Made by a program: the position numbers and the translations under genes. Shown here piece after piece: positions 34,217 through 42,418 of a stretch of 64,000 nucleotides of DNA. This stretch comes from DATMER01 sp034667225 (lineage in GTDB: Bacteria > Acidobacteriota > Thermoanaerobaculia > Multivoradales > UBA5704), in contig JAXDKG010000019.1 of assembly GCA_034667225.1 (NCBI GenBank), forward strand, positions 68,698 through 132,697, written 5' to 3'. A model generated the notes under the pieces. The model did not search any database and was not told the origin of the DNA. It was given only the letters and a program-made list of their open reading frames with translations. Each line of letters begins with the position of its first letter. Position 1 is the stretch's first letter.

Positions 34217-35128
34217 TCAGCGTGCAGAGACCACCTTGCCTGCCTCGATGGCCGCTTGACGTACTTTGAGGCTCGGATCGTCCTTGGCGAGCCGGTCGAA
34301 GAGAGCCCGGTGCCGCGGGTTGCGCAGGGCGGCGAGTGCCTGAATGGCGCCGAGCATGGCCTCTTCCTGCTGCTCGCGAGTGATATCCGGCACCTGGGCG
34401 AGGAGCCGGCGGTCGAGCATGCTCTCGAGCACGGGCACGCCCTCAGCGCTCCCCAGGCGGGCCAGCGAGAGCGCGGCGTTCCAGCGCACGTCCGTGGCGG
34501 CATCGTCGAGAAGCGGCCGCAGGCTGGGGACGGCCGACCGGTCGTTGAGCTCGCCCAGGGCGAACGCCGCGATCTTGCGGATGCCCGGGTCCTGGTCGCT
34601 GAGAGCGGCAACCAGAGGCTCGCGGGCCTGGGGATCGCCCAGCATGCCCAGCGACCAGAGCGCATAGATCCGGGTGCGCTCGTCCTCGCCGTTCAGGGCT
34701 TCGACGAGCAGGGGGACGGCCTCATGGTCGCCGGTGCGCCCCAGCACGAGCGCCAAATAGCGCTTCATCTCGGGATCGTCCGCCTCCTGGAACAGCCGGC
34801 GGACCTGGCCCTTGGCTCCCTGCTCCTTCTCCAGCGCCTGGGGGTCCGACACCAGGATCTTGGACAGCTCGTACGCCGCCTGCACCCGCCGCGGCTTCCA
34901 TCCCGACTCGAGGTCGTTCAGGTAGTCGCGAGTGCTCTGCCGGTCGTAAGCAATCCACCCGAAGCCGATGAAGATGGCCACGCAGAGGATGACGACCAGT
35001 AGAGGGACGACGAACAGGCCGAGGAAGGAGCGCAGCGCGCCGCTGCCTGCCTCTTCTTCCTCTTCGGTCGGTTCGACCGGCAACTCCTCTTCGGGAGGAA
35101 CGTCCTGCGGGATCTCGGGATCAGACAT
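34217..35128 (-). CDS. Membrane-anchored HEAT-repeat protein
   Basis: 303 residues. An acidic cytoplasmic N-terminus (EELPVEPTEEEEEAG) precedes one membrane helix (LRSFLGLFVVPLLVVILCVAIFI region, about 33-56), then about six HEAT/PBS-lyase-like repeats, e.g. VPLLVEALNGEDERTRIYAL, LVAALSDQDPGIRKIAAFAL and VPSLRPLLDDAATDVRWNAAL. It probably acts as a scaffold for protein-protein contact on the outer face. It is upstream of the Rieske gene on the same strand; whether it belongs to that operon is unclear because of the structured gap. Confidence 0.85.
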   Translation of the reverse strand: MSDPEIPQDVPPEEELPVEPTEEEEEAGSGALRSFLGLFVVPLLVVILCVAIFIGFGWIAYDRQSTRDYLNDLESGWKPRRVQAAYELSKILVSDPQALEKEQGAKGQVRRLFQEADDPEMKRYLALVLGRTGDHEAVPLLVEALNGEDERTRIYALWSLGMLGDPQAREPLVAALSDQDPGIRKIAAFALGELNDRSAVPSLRPLLDDAATDVRWNAALSLARLGSAEGVPVLESMLDRRLLAQVPDITREQQEEAMLGAIQALAALRNPRHRALFDRLAKDDPSLKVRQAAIEAGKVVSAR

Positions 35129-35193
35129 CGGGTGCGGAGCATAGCGGAACGGCGGGCGGGCTGCCAGCTATAGTTGGTCCGAAGGAGGAAGCC

Positions 35194-35433
35194 ATGTCCA
35201 CCGCCAAAGTCTTCTGGAGTGGTAACAGTCAGGCCATCCGCCTGCCTAAGGACTTCCGCTTCCCGCCGGGCACCGAAGAGGTGGAGATCCGCCGGGAAGG
35301 AGAGCGGATCGTCCTCGAGCCGGTGCATGTCGGGAATTGGCCGGAATCTTTTTGGCGAGCCTTCGAAGGTATGCCTGAGGATTTCGAGCGACCGACCCAA
35401 GTGCGGCAGCCACGCGGAAACCTCGATTTGTGA
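35194..35433 (+). CDS. vapB: AbrB/SpoVT-type antitoxin (VapB)
   Basis: 79 residues. The N-terminal swapped-hairpin domain reads AKVFWSGNSQAIRLPKDFRFPPG, then VEIRREGERIVLEP, the classic VapB/MazE pattern. The C-terminal part (WPESFWRAFEGMPEDFERP) would bind the toxin. A good ribosome site (GAAGGAGG) precedes the ATG. Its normal partner follows immediately but is broken, so this antitoxin may now be unpaired or act against another PIN toxin. Confidence 0.88.
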   Translation: MSTAKVFWSGNSQAIRLPKDFRFPPGTEEVEIRREGERIVLEPVHVGNWPESFWRAFEGMPEDFERPTQVRQPRGNLDL

Positions 35434-35671
35434 GTACCTCCTCGACAGTAACATCTGTATCTACGCCATGAAGAACCGACCTTTGCAGGTGCTGAGGCGC
35501 TTGCAGAACGTCGGCCGCGCGGTCGTGGCGGTGAGCGTCATCACGGTACTCGAGTTGCGGCAGGGGGCTGAGAGGAGCCAGCAGCGAGAACTGGCCCATG
35601 CTCGCCTGGACGACTTCTTCGGACCGATGGACGTCCTGTCCTTCGAGGCATCCGATGCGCAAGTTCACTGA
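35430..35671 (+). pseudogene. Broken vapC (frameshift and 3' truncation)
   Basis: Downstream of vapB a frame reads EYLLDSNICIYAMKNRPLQV and later VITVLELRQGAE, clearly the first half of a VapC PIN domain with its first Asp and Glu. The expected GTG start overlapping the vapB stop (35430) is one base out of frame, as if one base was lost in codon 2. The frame ends at 35671 after SFEASDAQVH, before the second pair of catalytic Asp residues. About 50 residues of a normal VapC are missing. The remains cannot form an active RNase. Confidence 0.75.
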
Positions 35672-35733
35672 CAGTTGATGGCGCGAGCCCAGCCGCCCGG
35701 TGGGCGCCGAGTGGGCGGTGTTCACGCTTCAGA

Positions 35734-36609
35734 TCAGTTCTCACCCTTTAATCGCCTCGGCTGAGTCGTTACTAGACCATAATAGGTCTCGTCGCCACGA
35801 TAGATCTGGGCCAGCAAGCCCCGCTCGAAGAGCTTCTCCAAGGCTCTCTTAACAGCCTGTACGCCCATGCGTGCTGCTTCGGCTATCTGAGCCAAGGTCA
35901 TCCACTCATCCCCAGCATTCTCGAGAATCGTCACAATTCTATATTGCAGCTCAGAACGTACTGGCGTTGTAATTAAGGGCGCATTCGACCTTCTCATCCC
36001 TCGTAGAACCCCTAATACTTCGCGCCGGAGTTCGTCAATTTCGGCACGAACAATCTGGAGGCCAGGATCGGTGCTTGCCTCCTGCACCTCTGCGAGCGAT
36101 GCGGGTTTGGTTAGAGAGAGTATCTTAACAAGTGAATTGATACCTATTCCCTCTTTATGAGCTTCCATGGTGGCCGTTATAGCTGCAGCAATGTTCCGCT
36201 GATCTTCAAGCACCTCATGGTACAAGCGAGCACGTCGGTACTCCGTATATCGCAGAGGAGCAATATCGAAGATCTGAGGAGTCTCTGATTCTTGGACGAG
36301 AACCACCGGACGATCGAAGGCTTGTCTTAGGCCCAACTCGAAGAGAACATTCGGATTTCGGCTGCTCAAATCACACAGTGCGACTGGCGCTTCGAGAATT
36401 CGCTGCAGAATATCAAGATGAATCAAATTGGTAGCCCTGATTTGATCTGCTCGTACGGATTGGAAGCCTGCCTTTAGGCAGGCAGGGACGAAGATGTCTT
36501 CGAATACCCGTTTAAAGTGGCCTGGCAAGTATCCCTCAGGATCAGAAATTGGCATTATGACAAAGCAGTCTGGCATGGCCAAGGATTCTGCTGACGTTTC
36601 TTCAGGCAT
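35734..36609 (-). CDS. NDT/TIR-like domain protein with C-terminal winged helix
   Basis: 291 residues. The N-terminal 150 match the nucleoside 2-deoxyribosyltransferase/TIR-like fold: CFVIMPIS, RADQIRATNLIHLDIL, and ALCDLSSRNPNVLFELGLRQ with a candidate catalytic Glu. A charged helical linker follows, then a winged helix (about 215-280: LQYRIVTILENAGDEWMTL, AQIAEAARMGVQAVKRALEKL). Related proteins occur in defence loci, where they hydrolyse NAD or nucleotides; an NDT-like domain plus winged helix is also the layout of some retron effectors, but no reverse transcriptase is near. Base composition is clearly AT-richer than neighbours, a sign of transfer. Confidence 0.72.
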   Translation of the reverse strand: MPEETSAESLAMPDCFVIMPISDPEGYLPGHFKRVFEDIFVPACLKAGFQSVRADQIRATNLIHLDILQRILEAPVALCDLSSRNPNVLFELGLRQAFDRPVVLVQESETPQIFDIAPLRYTEYRRARLYHEVLEDQRNIAAAITATMEAHKEGIGINSLVKILSLTKPASLAEVQEASTDPGLQIVRAEIDELRREVLGVLRGMRRSNAPLITTPVRSELQYRIVTILENAGDEWMTLAQIAEAARMGVQAVKRALEKLFERGLLAQIYRGDETYYGLVTTQPRRLKGEN

Positions 36610-36977
36610 CGGATCTTCATGTTCCTTTTTTCTGTTAACCCATTTCTAAGAATCCGTTGGCCGCCGAACAGCCTGTTTCACCGATACCTTACAACGCCCC
36701 ATTAAACGAAAGTCATGTGAGTCTTGAGCTGCCATCTCTTTGAGTCTACTACTACTTACCATGAGTTTACGCCGTTTGCCCAACCTCGTCAAAGACATCG
36801 AAAGCTGGACATAAGCATTTGGGAAACGGTCGCCTTGGCGTCACCTTGGAGCGTAGAAGCCATCCTGGACACTGGAGCCCTCGGCAGTTATCCGACCAGC
36901 CGGGGTGGGAAAGACGTCCCTCGTAGGGTGTTTGCGGCGGAGTGTTGGCGTGTAAACGCCCCGTGCCAGGATTCAGC
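36610..36977. other. Non-coding stretch upstream of NDT/TIR-like gene
   Basis: No convincing gene on either strand. The part next to 36609 is AT-rich (TTCCTTTTTTCTGTTAACCC-like) and probably contains the promoter of the NDT/TIR-like gene. A short GGCGTGTAAACGCC hairpin lies near 36946-36959. Short open frames here lack ribosome sites and any recognisable sequence. Confidence 0.5.
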
Positions 36978-36997
36978 CGGTCCATTTCGGCCACAGC

Positions 36998-37278
36998 ACG
37001 CCGGATTTCCCGCTAACGTGCCAAATTGCCTTTCAGACCTCTGCAAAAATTTTTGACGTGCCAAATCGCCCGCGAGCCTGCCAAAAATAAAAACGGTCGT
37101 GCCAAAACGCCTTGCAGACCTCTGCAGAAAAATTTAACGTGCCAAATTGCCTCACAGCCTCCCAAAACGCCCGCGAACGTGCCAAATTGCCTTCTAGACC
37201 TCTAGATTTAAATTTGACGTGCCAAATCGGCGCCACATAGGGCTAAATCCCGTCGCAGAGCTCTGAATCCAATTTCGT
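36998..37278. repeat. Hierarchical 20-bp/80-bp repeat array
   Basis: About 13-14 units in 20-bp register. The best ones start at 37018, 37038, 37058, 37078 (21 bp), 37099, 37119, 37139, 37159, 37179, 37199 and 37219; weaker ones lie at 36998, 37239 and 37259. The main unit is GTGCCAAATYGCC-N7, alternating with CCTCTGCA..AATTT types. Units repeat in sets of four, giving three 80-bp super-repeats (37018, 37099, 37179). In each, the first and second units form a hairpin around ACCT: TCAG/CTGC, TGCAG/CTGCA and TCTAG/CTAGA, with compensatory changes, flanked by CAAATT and AATTTG. No open frame fits the repeats. Confidence 0.85.
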
Positions 37279-37462
37279 AGCGTTGCACGCCCCTGAAACC
37301 AGAGGAAAGCAGAGGCGGCCCAGGAGCTCGGAATTTGGAGCGGCGCGGACGGCTTTGTGCGAGGAAAACCGCGCCAAGCCCGGTGAGTGGCCTTTCGGCG
37401 AGACGGATTCGCTTCAGGCGGGAGAAAAATGCCGCGATCCGATCCGACACCACGGGGACGGG
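37279..37462. other. Non-coding stretch between repeat array and PIN toxin
   Basis: 184 bases with no supported gene. It ends at the convergent side of the PIN toxin gene on the minus strand. No hairpin with a T tract is obvious. Minus-strand open frames crossing it simply translate the repeats and are not believed. Confidence 0.4.
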
Positions 37463-37990
37463 TCAGATCTGCTTCCGGTCCAGCAGTGCCGAAGCATGGT
37501 CGCAAAGATTGGCGCTGATCCAGATATCGGGACGGTTCCGGAGAGCTTCGACGAGATGGATAGCTTCCTCTTTGGTGAGAGCTCCACCCTGCCTGGCCGC
37601 CAGAATCACACCGAGGGTCCCCTTGATCTGGGCTTTGGATCCCGCGGCGGCAAAGGAGCTGAGAGCCGCCCGGCGGGCATCGAGATCGTCGATCAGGAGC
37701 CAGATGGCCTCCATCTCGATCGCCAACAGGATGCTCTCCTCCTCTCCGGGTCCCAGACGGGCCGGCGACGGCGGAGGAGCATCCCGCGGAGATACAACAG
37801 CCAACTCTCCAGACTCATAACGGTTCTGGAGCAAGGCCGCGTCAGGAGCGGCCAAGCGCAGCCCCTCGGTGATCAACTCGTGATGGACGGCAGATGGCGT
37901 CAGGATCTTGGGGAAGATGCGGAAGAGAACATCGAGCGCGCCGATCTTGGCGAGGGCCATGAGAGGGCCCGCGTCAGAGACGACAGTCAC
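37463..37990 (-). CDS. DUF3368-type PIN-domain toxin
   Basis: 175 residues. VVSDAGPLMALAKIGALDVL at the N-terminus and LGPGEEESILLAIE, LLIDDLDARRAA and IKGTLGVILAARQGG further on are diagnostic of the DUF3368 group of PIN nucleases. Acidic residues Asp6, the Glu in GEEESI and Asp in IDDLDAR give a complete site. It overlaps the upstream UPF0175 gene by four bases. It should act as the toxin of a type II pair, an RNase by family analogy. Confidence 0.88.
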   Translation of the reverse strand: MTVVSDAGPLMALAKIGALDVLFRIFPKILTPSAVHHELITEGLRLAAPDAALLQNRYESGELAVVSPRDAPPPSPARLGPGEEESILLAIEMEAIWLLIDDLDARRAALSSFAAAGSKAQIKGTLGVILAARQGGALTKEEAIHLVEALRNRPDIWISANLCDHASALLDRKQI

Positions 37991-38256
37991 AGGACAGGTT
38001 CGCCCGCTTCTTCGCCGTCGATCTTGGGCACGAGGCCGTGGGCATAGGCCAGCGGGATCATCTCCCGCAGAGAGACACCCGCCTGGCGGGCCGCATATCC
38101 CAGCGATCCCTCACCTTGCCTGTAGGCGTCCAGCGCCTTCCGGATTCGCCACTCCCGGAGTCCGAGCACCAGCACTTCCTGCCGTTGCTCCGGGTCCGGA
38201 GGCAACTGGCTCGCCAGCTCCTCGGTGATGGCAATCGAGACAGTCGATCGTGGCAT
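37987..38256 (-). CDS. UPF0175-family antitoxin
   Basis: 89 residues. The pattern REVLVLGLREWRIRKALDAYRQG, then SLGYAARQAGVSLREMIPLAY, is that of UPF0175 proteins: a short N-terminal strand and a helix-turn-helix-like C-terminal half. These genes stand directly upstream of DUF3368 PIN genes, as here (overlap 37987-37990), and are regarded as the antitoxin and autoregulator. The ATG at 38256 follows GGAGATGCC. Confidence 0.87.
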   Translation of the reverse strand: MPRSTVSIAITEELASQLPPDPEQRQEVLVLGLREWRIRKALDAYRQGEGSLGYAARQAGVSLREMIPLAYAHGLVPKIDGEEAGEPVL

Positions 38257-38319
38257 AAGGCATCTCCGTCAGGGACACCATCATACAGAAACGCGGGGAA
38301 CCTGGCCGGCACCCGCCGA

Positions 38320-39093
38320 TCACTCCGGCGTCACGTATGCCGCCGTGATCCCGCCGTCGACAAGGAAGGTCGCCCCCGTCGTGAACGAAGACTCGTCCGA
38401 GGCCAGGAAGAGGACGGCGCGGGCGATTTCCTTCGCTTCTCCGAAACGGCCCATGGGGATGTGGACCAGGCGGCGCTGGCGCTTCTCTTCGGTGTCCAGG
38501 TACTTCATGAGCAGCTCGGTCTTGAGGGGGCCGGGGCAGAGGGCGTTGACCCGGATGTTCTCCCTCGCGTGGATCACCGCCAGCTCCCTCGTCATGGCTA
38601 AAACTCCTCCCTTGCTCGCCGTGTAGGCGAGCTGCGGAGTGGCGGCTCCGAGGATCGCCACGAAGGAGGCCGTGTTGATGATCGAGCCTCCTCCCGCTCG
38701 CCTCAGGGCCGGGATGCCGTACTTGCAGCCGAGGAAGACGCCCTTGAGGTTGATGTTCATGGTGAGGTCCCAGACCTCTTCCTCGGTGGTCACGGCGTCG
38801 TCGTCGTTGGGATGGGAGATGCCAGCGTTGTTGAACAGCACGTCGAGCCGGCCGAAGCTCGTTTCCGCGGCGCGGATCATCAGCTCGGCCTCGGCGGCCT
38901 TCGAGACGTCGGCGTGGACGTAGACCGCCTCGCCTCCGTTCCCCCGTGCCTCCTCCGCGACCGCCTGACCCCCGGAATCGTTCACATCCACCACGACGAC
39001 CCGGGCGCCTTCGCTCGCAAAAAGCAGGGCCGTCTCCCGGCCGATTCCCGAGCCGGCTCCGGTGATGAGCGCGACTTTGTCTTTCAAGCGCAT
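38320..39093 (-). CDS. Short-chain dehydrogenase/reductase (SDR)
   Basis: 257 residues of a classical SDR. The NAD(P) motif TGAGSGIG is near residue 12, DVND after strand 2 suggests NAD preference, FNNAGIS marks the central region, and Ser/Tyr/Lys catalytic residues are in NTASF and YTASKGG. The C-terminus FLVDGGITAAYVTPE is typical. It follows the glutamine-synthetase-like gene by two bases, so it is the last gene of the operon 41846-38320. It may oxidise an alcohol or aldehyde intermediate; the substrate is unknown. Confidence 0.92.
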   Translation of the reverse strand: MRLKDKVALITGAGSGIGRETALLFASEGARVVVVDVNDSGGQAVAEEARGNGGEAVYVHADVSKAAEAELMIRAAETSFGRLDVLFNNAGISHPNDDDAVTTEEEVWDLTMNINLKGVFLGCKYGIPALRRAGGGSIINTASFVAILGAATPQLAYTASKGGVLAMTRELAVIHARENIRVNALCPGPLKTELLMKYLDTEEKRQRRLVHIPMGRFGEAKEIARAVLFLASDESSFTTGATFLVDGGITAAYVTPE

Positions 39094-39095
39094 GC

Positions 39096-40457
39096 CTAGG
39101 CCCTCTCGAAGTATCTGGCGCGTTCCCAGCAGGTCACCACCTCGTCGAACTTCCGCTGCTCGGTGCGCAGGAAGTGAAGGTAGTGCTCGAACACGTCCTC
39201 GCCGAAAGCCTCCTTCGCCATGTCGCTCCGCTCCAGCTCCGAGATCGCCTCCCGCAGAGTCCCAGGAACCTTCGGCAACTCGGCGGCGGCGTAGAGGTCT
39301 CCCTGGAAGATCTCTGGCGGCTCGATCCGGTTGCGGATGCCGTCGAGCCCGGCGGCCAAGGCGGCGGCATAGAGGATGTATGGGTTGGCATCCGCTCCCG
39401 GGATGCGGCACTCGATCCTGAGCGATGGGCCGCGGCCGACCACCCGGAAGCCGGCGGTCCGGTTGTCATAGCTCCAGGCGATCGCGGTCGGCGCCCAGGA
39501 ACGCGACTGGTATCTCTTGTAAGAGGCTACGTACGGGGCGTAGCAGGCGGTCACCGCCCGCGCATGTTTGATCCAACCCCCGAGGAACCAGCGGAACGTG
39601 TCGCTGCCTTCGACAGGACCGATCCTTTGCTCTCCGGGAAAGACTGCATGGCCTCCTTTATCCCAGAGGCTGACGTGGATGTGCGCGCTGGAACCGGTGT
39701 GCTTCTCGTCCCACTTCGCCATGAAGGTGACGGACTTCCCCTGCGCCCAGGCGATCTCCTTGGCCGCGTGCTTGTAGATCACGTTGCGGTCGGCCTGGGT
39801 CAGCGCCTCGCTGTAGCGCAGGTTGATCTCCTGCTGGCCCAGCCCCGCCTCCCCCTTGCTGAACTCGATCGGCACTCCGCTGTCATCCAGATGGCGCCGG
39901 ATGGCGCCGACGAGCTCCTCTTCCTTCGTGCCCTGGAAGATGTGGTAATCCTCGTTGTACGTCCCCATCGGCCGCAGGTCGTGGTAGTTCTTGGATCGGG
40001 CCTCGGCGAAGCTGTCGTCGAAGACGTAGAGCTCGATCTCCGTGCCTCCCATGACCGTGAACCCCGCCTCCCTCGCCCGCTCGAGCTGGCGCTGGAGCAT
40101 CCTGCGCGGCGAGACCTCGACCGGCTTTTCGTGATGATCGAGGAGGTCGCAGATCACCAGCGCAGTTTTCGGAAGCCATGCGGCGCGGCGCAGGGTCGGC
40201 AGGTCGGGGACGCAGTGGAAATCGCCGTACCCGGTCTCCCAGCTCGTGTACTTGTAGCCCGGGATGACGTCCATTTCCATGTCGCAGGCGAGCAGGTAGT
40301 CGCAGGCGTGCATCCCGCCGTCCGCGATCTGTTCGAGGAAGAAGCCGGCGTTGATCCGTTTGCCCATGAGGCGGCCGTACATGTCGGGGAAGACCGAGAG
40401 CACCGTTTCGATCTCGCCACGCTCCACGAGCGCCGCCAGCTCCTCGCGACTCAGCAT
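39096..40457 (-). CDS. Glutamine synthetase-like enzyme (PuuA/GlnT type)
   Basis: 453 residues. The beta-grasp N-terminus (FPDMYGRLMGKRI) is followed by the catalytic domain: GGTEIELYVFD with the metal-binding Glu pair, GLGQQEINLRYSEAL, KWDEKHTGSSAHIHVSL and RIECRIPGADANPYI. The divergent loop GSSAHIH in place of GSGMHxH is seen in gamma-glutamyl-amine synthetases rather than nitrogen-assimilating GlnA. The adjacent aldehyde dehydrogenase and SDR fit a gamma-glutamylation route for amines such as putrescine or ethanolamine. That pathway is an inference from context. Confidence 0.88.
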   Translation of the reverse strand: MLSREELAALVERGEIETVLSVFPDMYGRLMGKRINAGFFLEQIADGGMHACDYLLACDMEMDVIPGYKYTSWETGYGDFHCVPDLPTLRRAAWLPKTALVICDLLDHHEKPVEVSPRRMLQRQLERAREAGFTVMGGTEIELYVFDDSFAEARSKNYHDLRPMGTYNEDYHIFQGTKEEELVGAIRRHLDDSGVPIEFSKGEAGLGQQEINLRYSEALTQADRNVIYKHAAKEIAWAQGKSVTFMAKWDEKHTGSSAHIHVSLWDKGGHAVFPGEQRIGPVEGSDTFRWFLGGWIKHARAVTACYAPYVASYKRYQSRSWAPTAIAWSYDNRTAGFRVVGRGPSLRIECRIPGADANPYILYAAALAAGLDGIRNRIEPPEIFQGDLYAAAELPKVPGTLREAISELERSDMAKEAFGEDVFEHYLHFLRTEQRKFDEVVTCWERARYFERA

Positions 40458-40460
40458 CGG

Positions 40461-41846
40461 CTACTCCTCCGAGATGAACACGCTTTTCTGCTCGCTGTAG
40501 TGATCGAGCGCCGAGGGCCCCAGCTCGCGCCCGACGCCGCTTCTTTTGACGCCGCCGAACGGCATCTCCAGATGGACGCTCCAGCCCGTGTTGACCGAGA
40601 TCACGCCGGTCTCGACCGCCCGCACGACGCGCAGGGCTCGTCCAATATCGCGGGTCCAGACCGAGCCGGAGAGACCGTAGACAGAGGCGTTCGCAAGACG
40701 GATCGCCTCTTCCTCGGTGTCGAACGGCAGCAGGGCCACGACCGGTCCGAAGATCTCTTCCTGCGCGATGACCATCTCGGGAGACACGTCCCGGAAGACC
40801 GCGGGCTCGTAGAAGCTTCCCAGGCCTTCCATCGCACGGCCTCCAATGCAGAGCTTCGCTCCCTGATCGATCCCGCGCCGCACGTAGCCATCGACCCGGT
40901 CGCGATGCGCGGGGGAGATCAACGAGCCGATCTGGGTCTTCTCGTCCAGAGGATCGCCGACGCGGAGCGCCCGGGTATGCTCGACGAAGCGCTCTACGAC
41001 CTCTTCATAGATCGGCCTTTCGATCAGGACCCGGCTGCGCGCGCAACAATCCTGGCCGGCGTTGCCGAACGAGCTGGAGATCGAGGCTCCGGCCTTTTCG
41101 AGGTCCGCATCCGCGAAGATCAGGCTGGCCGACTTGCCGCCCAGCTCCAGGGACACGCGCTTCACGTCGCCGGCCGCCAGCCGCATCACTTCGCTGCCGA
41201 CCTCGGTCGAGCCGGTGAAGGCGATCTTGCGCACGTCCGGATGCCGGGCGAGAGCCGATCCGGCCGCTCCGCCCGGCCCGGTCACGACGTTGAGCACGCC
41301 GGGCGGCAACCCGGCTTCCGTGGCCAGCTCGGCCAGGCGCAGGGCCGTCAAGGGCGTGGCCGACGCCGGCTTGACCACCACGGAGTTGCCCAGCGCCAAG
41401 GCGGGCGCGACCTTCCAGGTGGTGATGGCGAAGGGGAAGTTCCAGGGGACGATCAGGCCGCAGACCCCGACCGGCTCGCGGAAGGTGAGGCCGGTGCCGG
41501 GCGCGCCGACCGGGAGCGTCTGTCCGCCGAACGCGGGGATCAGGCCGGCGTAGTACTGGAAGCAGGCGGCCCCCATCTCGATCTCGCCGCGGGCCTCCTG
41601 AATGGGCTTGCCCACGTTGCGCGATTCCAGCTCGGCGAGCGCCTCGGCCTCCGCCCGGATGCGCTCGGCCAGCCGGAGCAGCACCCGCGCCCGCTCCATG
41701 GCCGGAGTCCGGCGCCATTCTCCCTGCTCGAATGACCGGCGCGCCGCGGTGACCGCGGCCCCGACGTCCTCAATCCCGCCCTCGGCTACACGGGCGAGGA
41801 TCTCGCCGGTCGCGGGATTGAGGACAGGGGTGGAGCGGTCGGCCAT
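40461..41846 (-). CDS. Aldehyde dehydrogenase (NAD-dependent)
   Basis: 461 residues. Motifs: PWNFPFAITTWK (134-145), FTGSTEVGSEV with the NAD loop at 210, catalytic Glu234 in LELGGKS and the nucleophile Cys267 in GQDCCARSR. EEIFGPVV and PFGGVKRSGVGRELG close the active site. It oxidises an aldehyde to an acid in the amine-catabolic or related operon with the glutamine-synthetase-like and SDR genes (3-base gap). Two neighbouring Cys at 267-268 are common in betaine- and aminoaldehyde-type members. It is probably the first gene of the operon, possibly preceded by the small secreted gene at 41865. Confidence 0.93.
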   Translation of the reverse strand: MADRSTPVLNPATGEILARVAEGGIEDVGAAVTAARRSFEQGEWRRTPAMERARVLLRLAERIRAEAEALAELESRNVGKPIQEARGEIEMGAACFQYYAGLIPAFGGQTLPVGAPGTGLTFREPVGVCGLIVPWNFPFAITTWKVAPALALGNSVVVKPASATPLTALRLAELATEAGLPPGVLNVVTGPGGAAGSALARHPDVRKIAFTGSTEVGSEVMRLAAGDVKRVSLELGGKSASLIFADADLEKAGASISSSFGNAGQDCCARSRVLIERPIYEEVVERFVEHTRALRVGDPLDEKTQIGSLISPAHRDRVDGYVRRGIDQGAKLCIGGRAMEGLGSFYEPAVFRDVSPEMVIAQEEIFGPVVALLPFDTEEEAIRLANASVYGLSGSVWTRDIGRALRVVRAVETGVISVNTGWSVHLEMPFGGVKRSGVGRELGPSALDHYSEQKSVFISEE

Positions 41847-41864
41847 AGAGGCCGATGATATATC

Positions 41865-42350
41865 TCAGGGCTTGGGAAAGCGGACTACCTTGATGTCGCT
41901 GATTGGAATCGAGACGGGACGGGAGCGCTCGCCCGGGGTGCGCGAGACACCTGAAAGACGCTCTCCCAGCCAGTGCCAGGAATTCGTGCGGGCCTCGGTC
42001 TCGGTGCCTGTGACGATGACGACCGGATAGAAGAGAAGGTCCCCGGAGGCGGACTTGAGCTTCAGGGGCGCGTCAGCGATCCGGATCTCCCGCAGCCGAC
42101 CGGTCTCCTTGGTCTTCGGCCCGAGGGCGATCTCGTACCAGGCGATCTCCTCCGGTATGGAGTCGACCTTCTTCGTGAAAAGGAGCGAGCCGCTCCTCGG
42201 TGAGGGCGCGACCTCCCGCAGCTCGAGCTTCACCACCTCGTTGTTCTGGGTCAGAACCTCCACCATGGCTCCCTTCGTCTCCCGGGAATCCGCGAGGCTC
42301 GGGAGCAGCAGGGCGGCCAGCAACAGGCAGGCGAGGGGCATACGGCGCAT
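41865..42350 (-). CDS. Secreted hypothetical protein
   Basis: 161 residues. A strong signal peptide (RRMPLACLLLAALLLPSLA) precedes a mature domain of mixed beta segments (GAMVEVLTQNNEVVKLELRE and IRIADAPLKLKSASGDLLFYPVVIV). The family is not recognised. It is 18 bases before the aldehyde dehydrogenase, so it may be transcribed with that operon. A terminator for the upstream di-haem gene lies just before it. Confidence 0.7.
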   Translation of the reverse strand: MRRMPLACLLLAALLLPSLADSRETKGAMVEVLTQNNEVVKLELREVAPSPRSGSLLFTKKVDSIPEEIAWYEIALGPKTKETGRLREIRIADAPLKLKSASGDLLFYPVVIVTGTETEARTNSWHWLGERLSGVSRTPGERSRPVSIPISDIKVVRFPKP

Positions 42351-42373
42351 GTCGTTTTTCTCCTGATTTATCT

Positions 42374-42412
42374 AAAAGAAGGCCCGGCCGGAGGGAAACG
42401 CCCGGCCGGGCC
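42374..42412 (-). terminator. Rho-independent terminator after di-haem gene
   Basis: GGCCCGGCCG (42381-42390) pairs perfectly with CGGCCGGGCC (42403-42412) around a 12-base loop. On the minus strand it is followed by TTCTTTTAG. It begins seven bases after the stop of the di-haem oxidoreductase and separates it from the downstream genes. Confidence 0.9.
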
Positions 42413-42418
42413 TCGGGA

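Noticed and set aside
36724..37056. Plus-strand open frame of 110 codons
   Set aside because: No ribosome site or recognisable domain, and it ends inside the repeat array.
35734..37278. Complete retron
   Set aside because: No reverse transcriptase gene is visible in the window on either strand; only the effector-like architecture is similar.
37033..37505. Minus-strand open frames across the repeat array
   Set aside because: Their sequence only reflects the repeats (FGTSN, FAEV units), with no ribosome site and no family.
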